Shown here: positions 36,876 through 39,160 of the stretch, in pieces
How the letters are laid out: every line of letters starts with the position of its first letter
Numbering within the stretch: position 1 is the first letter of the stretch
Notes under the pieces: generated by a model
The model's input: only the letters and a program-made list of their open reading frames with translations
What the model was told of the DNA's origin: nothing
Databases searched by the model: none
Position numbers and translations under genes: made by a program
Assembly: GCA_963204785.1 (NCBI GenBank)
Contig: CAUJHG010000068.1
Span: forward strand, 1 to 39,160
Reading direction: 5' to 3'
Length of the DNA: 39,160 nt
Source: Pseudomonadota bacterium
GTDB taxonomy: Bacteria > Pseudomonadota > Gammaproteobacteria > Burkholderiales > Burkholderiaceae_E

Positions 36876-37821
36876 CGCGCTCGTAGGCGTCGACGATGCG
36901 CGCGACCAGGGGATGGCGAACCACGTCGGAGCTGTCGAATTCGGTGAAGGCGATGCCGCGCACGCCGCGCAGGATCCGTCGGGCCTCGTCGAGGCCGGAG
37001 ACCTGCCCCCGTGGCAGGTCGACCTGGGTGGTGTCGCCGGTGACCACTGCACGCGAGCCGAAGCCCATGCGGGTCAGGAACATCTTCATCTGCTCGGGCG
37101 TCGTGTTCTGGGCTTCGTCGAGGATGATGAACGCGTGGTTCAGCGTGCGCCCGCGCATGTAGGCGAGTGGCGCGATCTCGATCGACTGCTTTTCGAACAT
37201 CCGGGCGGTGCGTTCGAAGCCCATCAGATCGTAGAGCGCGTCGTACAGCGGGCGCAGGTAGGGGTCGACCTTCTGCGCGAGATCGCCAGGCAGGAAACCC
37301 AGCCGCTCCCCGGCTTCGACTGCCGGACGGGTGAGGACGATGCGCTTGACCGCGTCGCGCTCGAGTGCGTCGACCGCGCAGGCGACGGCGAGATAGGTCT
37401 TGCCGGTGCCCGCCGGCCCGGTGCCGAAGGTGACATCGTGCGACAGGATGTTGCGCAGGTATTCGCGCTGCCGGGGCGTGCGGCCCTGCAGGTCGGAGCG
37501 GCGTGTGTGCAGCACCGGGGAGTCGGCCTCGCCGGGCGCGGACCGCGCCGCCGCGCCAGCCGACTTCAGCTCGACCAGGCCGAGCTGGATCTCGTCGAGC
37601 GAGAGGGGGTGATCGGCAGATGCCGCGAAGTGCCCGAGCGCGGCCGCCGCATTGCGCGCCGCGATCGGCGCACCCTCGACCGAGAACTTCGAGCCGCGCC
37701 GCGTGATCTGGACATCGTAGGCCTCCTCCAGTTGGCGCAGGTTCTGGTCGAGGGCGCCGCATAGGTTGGCCAGCCGCTCGTTGTCGGCGGGATCCGGGGT
37801 GAACTCGAGGGGACGGGGCAT
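36859..37821 (-). CDS. ybeZ: PhoH-like NTPase YbeZ
   Basis: The 320-residue P-loop protein has an N-terminal region of about 110 residues (ERLANLCGALDQNLRQLEEAYDVQITRRGSKFSVEG). The PhoH ATPase follows, with Walker A GPAGTGKTYLAV, Walker B AFIILDEAQNTTPEQMK and sensor VVTGDTTQVDLPRG. YbeZ partners with YbeY in RNA metabolism. I chose ATG 37821 (MPRPLEFTPD). The frame extends to 37878, but that would overlap the neighbouring gene and is not conserved. It heads the ybeZ-ybeY-corC-lnt run. Confidence 0.94.
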   Translation of the reverse strand: MPRPLEFTPDPADNERLANLCGALDQNLRQLEEAYDVQITRRGSKFSVEGAPIAARNAAAALGHFAASADHPLSLDEIQLGLVELKSAGAAARSAPGEADSPVLHTRRSDLQGRTPRQREYLRNILSHDVTFGTGPAGTGKTYLAVACAVDALERDAVKRIVLTRPAVEAGERLGFLPGDLAQKVDPYLRPLYDALYDLMGFERTARMFEKQSIEIAPLAYMRGRTLNHAFIILDEAQNTTPEQMKMFLTRMGFGSRAVVTGDTTQVDLPRGQVSGLDEARRILRGVRGIAFTEFDSSDVVRHPLVARIVDAYERDAARA

Positions 37822-37855
37822 CGGGCGATCGGCACCTTTCGCCGACCGCGCAGGG

Positions 37856-39160
37856 TCAGCGTTTCTGGAGAACTCCAACGCCCGAGATTGTACGGCTCGA
37901 CGATGCGGAATCGACGATCCCGTAACCCAGGCCCATTCGCGCCGCGTCAGGCCCGTAGAACCCTCCGTCGATCTGCACCTGGCAGCCCGCAGTCCCGCAT
38001 CTGAAGCTGGAGTTTCCGGCGTTCGACTGCGTGGCCAGCGTGCCTGCGAAGGTCGTCGCGCTCTGCATCGTGAGCTGCGAGCCTGCAGGGTTGTCCGTTC
38101 CGCCCGAGGTGCTGAAGTCGAACTGCGCGCCGCCGATCTTCACGCTGCCTTCCAGGCCGACGCGCGTCGCAGTTCCGGAGGAGAACTGCACGGCCGCGCT
38201 CAGCTCCAGGCTGCCCGGCGCCATCGAGCCGTTGCTGACGGTCGGGCTGGTGGCGCCGATCAGGTCGTACCGGAAGCTGCCGCTGGTCGGCATGGTGACC
38301 GTCGGCACCCCCACGAGGTAGTGGATCGACTGGTTCTTGCTCAGCGTGACAGTGGACGGGATGCCGAGCAGACGGATCTGCGCGCTGCCGTCGGTCCACC
38401 TGCCCCAGCTCATGTATGGATCGCTGCCCGCGTCTGCGTGTATCGCGCTGCCCTTGGACAGGCATGCCAGGAGCGGGCAGGACCCGACGGAGGTCAGTCT
38501 CAACTGCCCGTCCAGTTCGACCTGCCCGCTGGCAGTGGTGAACTGCAGGGAATCGAAGAGCGGAATCTGCCGCAGATCGATGCGCAGGCGCGCGGCGGAG
38601 ACGACTCCGGCGCTGAGAGGTGGCTCCACGGTGGGGTTGTCACCGCCCGAGCCGCCGGTGGAGCCGCCCGTCGAGCCGCCGTCCGAGCCGCCGGTGGAGC
38701 CGCCCGTCGAGCCGCCGTCCGAGCCGCCGGTGGAGCCGCCGGTGGAGCCGCCCGTCGAGCCGCCGTCCGAGCCGCCGGTGGAGCCGCCGGTGGAGCCGCC
38801 CGTCGAGCCGCCGTCCGAGCCGCCGTCCGTGCCTCCCGTGGAACCGCCGTCCGAGCCGCCGGTGGAGCCGCCACCCGAACCGCCGGTGGAGTTGCCGGCT
38901 GGCGCGCCCCTGCGGGGGCCCTTGGAAACGACCTTGTGACCACCTGTCGACGCGCCGGTCGACGCGCCGGTCGAACCACCGGTCGAACCACCGGTCGAAC
39001 CACCGGTCGATCCACCGGTCGAGCCTCCGGTCGAGCCACCGGTCGAGCCGCCGGTCGAGCCACCGGTCGAGCCACCCGTTGAGCCGCCAGTCGAGCCGCC
39101 AGTCGAGCCGCCAGTCGAGCCGCCAGTCGAGCCACCAGTCGAGCCGCCAGTCGAGCCACC
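37856..39160 (-). CDS. Large surface protein with Gly-Gly-Ser-Thr repeat tract and FecR/TbpB-like C-terminal beta domain (5' end beyond window)
   Basis: A GTG near 38629 could be taken as a start, but the same frame stays open to the window edge, so the gene is partial at its 5' end. The visible 434 or so codons comprise about 175 residues of (GGST)n/(GGSD)n linker and a C-terminal domain of about 255 residues. The C-terminal domain (WGRWTDGSAQIRLLG, HYLVGVPTVTMPTSGSFRYDLIGATSP, DGGFYGPDAARMGLGYGI) resembles the beta-rich end of FecR-domain proteins. It also resembles the TbpB/Slam-dependent lipoprotein barrel fold. The N-terminus, presumably a FecR or anchoring domain, is not seen. Surface display is inferred. 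It ends 35 bases before the phoH start. Function is unknown. Confidence 0.7.
   Translation of the reverse strand, partial: GGSTGGSTGGSTGGSTGGSTGGSTGGSTGGSTGGSTGGSTGGSTGGSTGGSTGGSTGGSTGGSTGASTGASTGGHKVVSKGPRRGAPAGNSTGGSGGGSTGGSDGGSTGGTDGGSDGGSTGGSTGGSTGGSDGGSTGGSTGGSTGGSDGGSTGGSTGGSDGGSTGGSTGGSGGDNPTVEPPLSAGVVSAARLRIDLRQIPLFDSLQFTTASGQVELDGQLRLTSVGSCPLLACLSKGSAIHADAGSDPYMSWGRWTDGSAQIRLLGIPSTVTLSKNQSIHYLVGVPTVTMPTSGSFRYDLIGATSPTVSNGSMAPGSLELSAAVQFSSGTATRVGLEGSVKIGGAQFDFSTSGGTDNPAGSQLTMQSATTFAGTLATQSNAGNSSFRCGTAGCQVQIDGGFYGPDAARMGLGYGIVDSASSSRTISGVGVLQKR
38642..39160. repeat. 12-bp tandem repeats encoding Gly-Gly-Ser-Thr/Asp
   Basis: The units are variants of GGTGGTTCGACC or GGCGGCTCGGAC on the minus strand. 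There are two blocks: 38642-38890 mixes GGST with GGSD, and 38942-39160 is nearly pure GGST. A unique stretch (GHKVVSKGPRRGAPAGN) separates them. The repeat is long and uniform enough to vary in copy number by slippage. Confidence 0.9.

Noticed and set aside
38500..39159. Minus-strand frame of Arg-Leu-Ala/Arg-Pro-Val repeats and plus-strand Pro-Pro-Val-Glu repeats
   Set aside because: The 12-bp repeats are open in most frames. Only the GGST/GGSD frame is continuous with a conserved-looking C-terminal domain.

Overview
The window is a GC-rich bacterial chromosome segment, almost certainly from a betaproteobacterium of Burkholderiales type. The evidence is gene content and order: purH-fis-dusB-ubiH-pepP-murU-amgK opposite lptD-surA-ksgA, a glyQS/gmhB/plsC block, the phoH-ybeY-corC-lnt block, and a ruvAB-ybgC-tolQRAB-pal-cpoB block. 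Nearly all genes on the minus strand are packed with ATGA or GTGA stop/start overlaps.

Region 1 (1 to about 3250) is the end of an accessory element. It holds a RepA-like AAA ATPase whose 3' part carries an iteron-like repeat cluster, a DUF5681-type phage protein, two small overlapping genes, and a ribbon-helix-helix regulator with repeated GTTACGCAGTAAC-type sites. The element abuts the 3' end of a tRNA-Lys(UUU) gene. That tRNA lies downstream of the tol-pal operon, as in Pseudomonas, where the equivalent tRNA-Lys is a known island insertion site.

Region 2 (3427-12706, minus strand) encodes a YeeE/YedE transporter and the Tol-Pal envelope machine (ybgC, tolQ, tolR, tolA, tolB, pal, cpoB). 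Upstream of these are a rhomboid protease and RuvA/RuvB. RuvC is separated from ruvAB by two acyl-CoA dehydrogenase genes and has a Doc/AbrB-type toxin-antitoxin module directly upstream (12789-16486).

Region 3 (16557-23934, minus strand) has purine synthesis (purH), the nucleoid protein Fis with DusB, ubiquinone synthesis (ubiH), aminopeptidase P, and the MurU/AmgK peptidoglycan-sugar recycling pair. A perfect 19-bp inverted repeat separates fis from purH. Divergently, 24025-28417 (plus strand) encodes LptD, SurA and KsgA for outer-membrane assembly and 16S rRNA methylation.

Region 4 (28369-37821, minus strand) runs in transcription order phoH, ybeY, corC, lnt, glyQ, glyS, gmhB, plsC, a YgjP-like metallohydrolase, gloA. 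CorC lacks its usual C-terminal domain. The right edge holds the C-terminal part of a large FecR/TbpB-like surface protein with a long Gly-Gly-Ser-Thr repeat tract that runs off the window.

Most of the window is housekeeping. The most interesting parts are the element at the tRNA-Lys hotspot with its regulator sites and iteron-like cluster, the Doc/AbrB module with an AT-rich palindrome, the fis-purH hairpin, the truncated CorC, and the repeat-bearing protein at the right edge.
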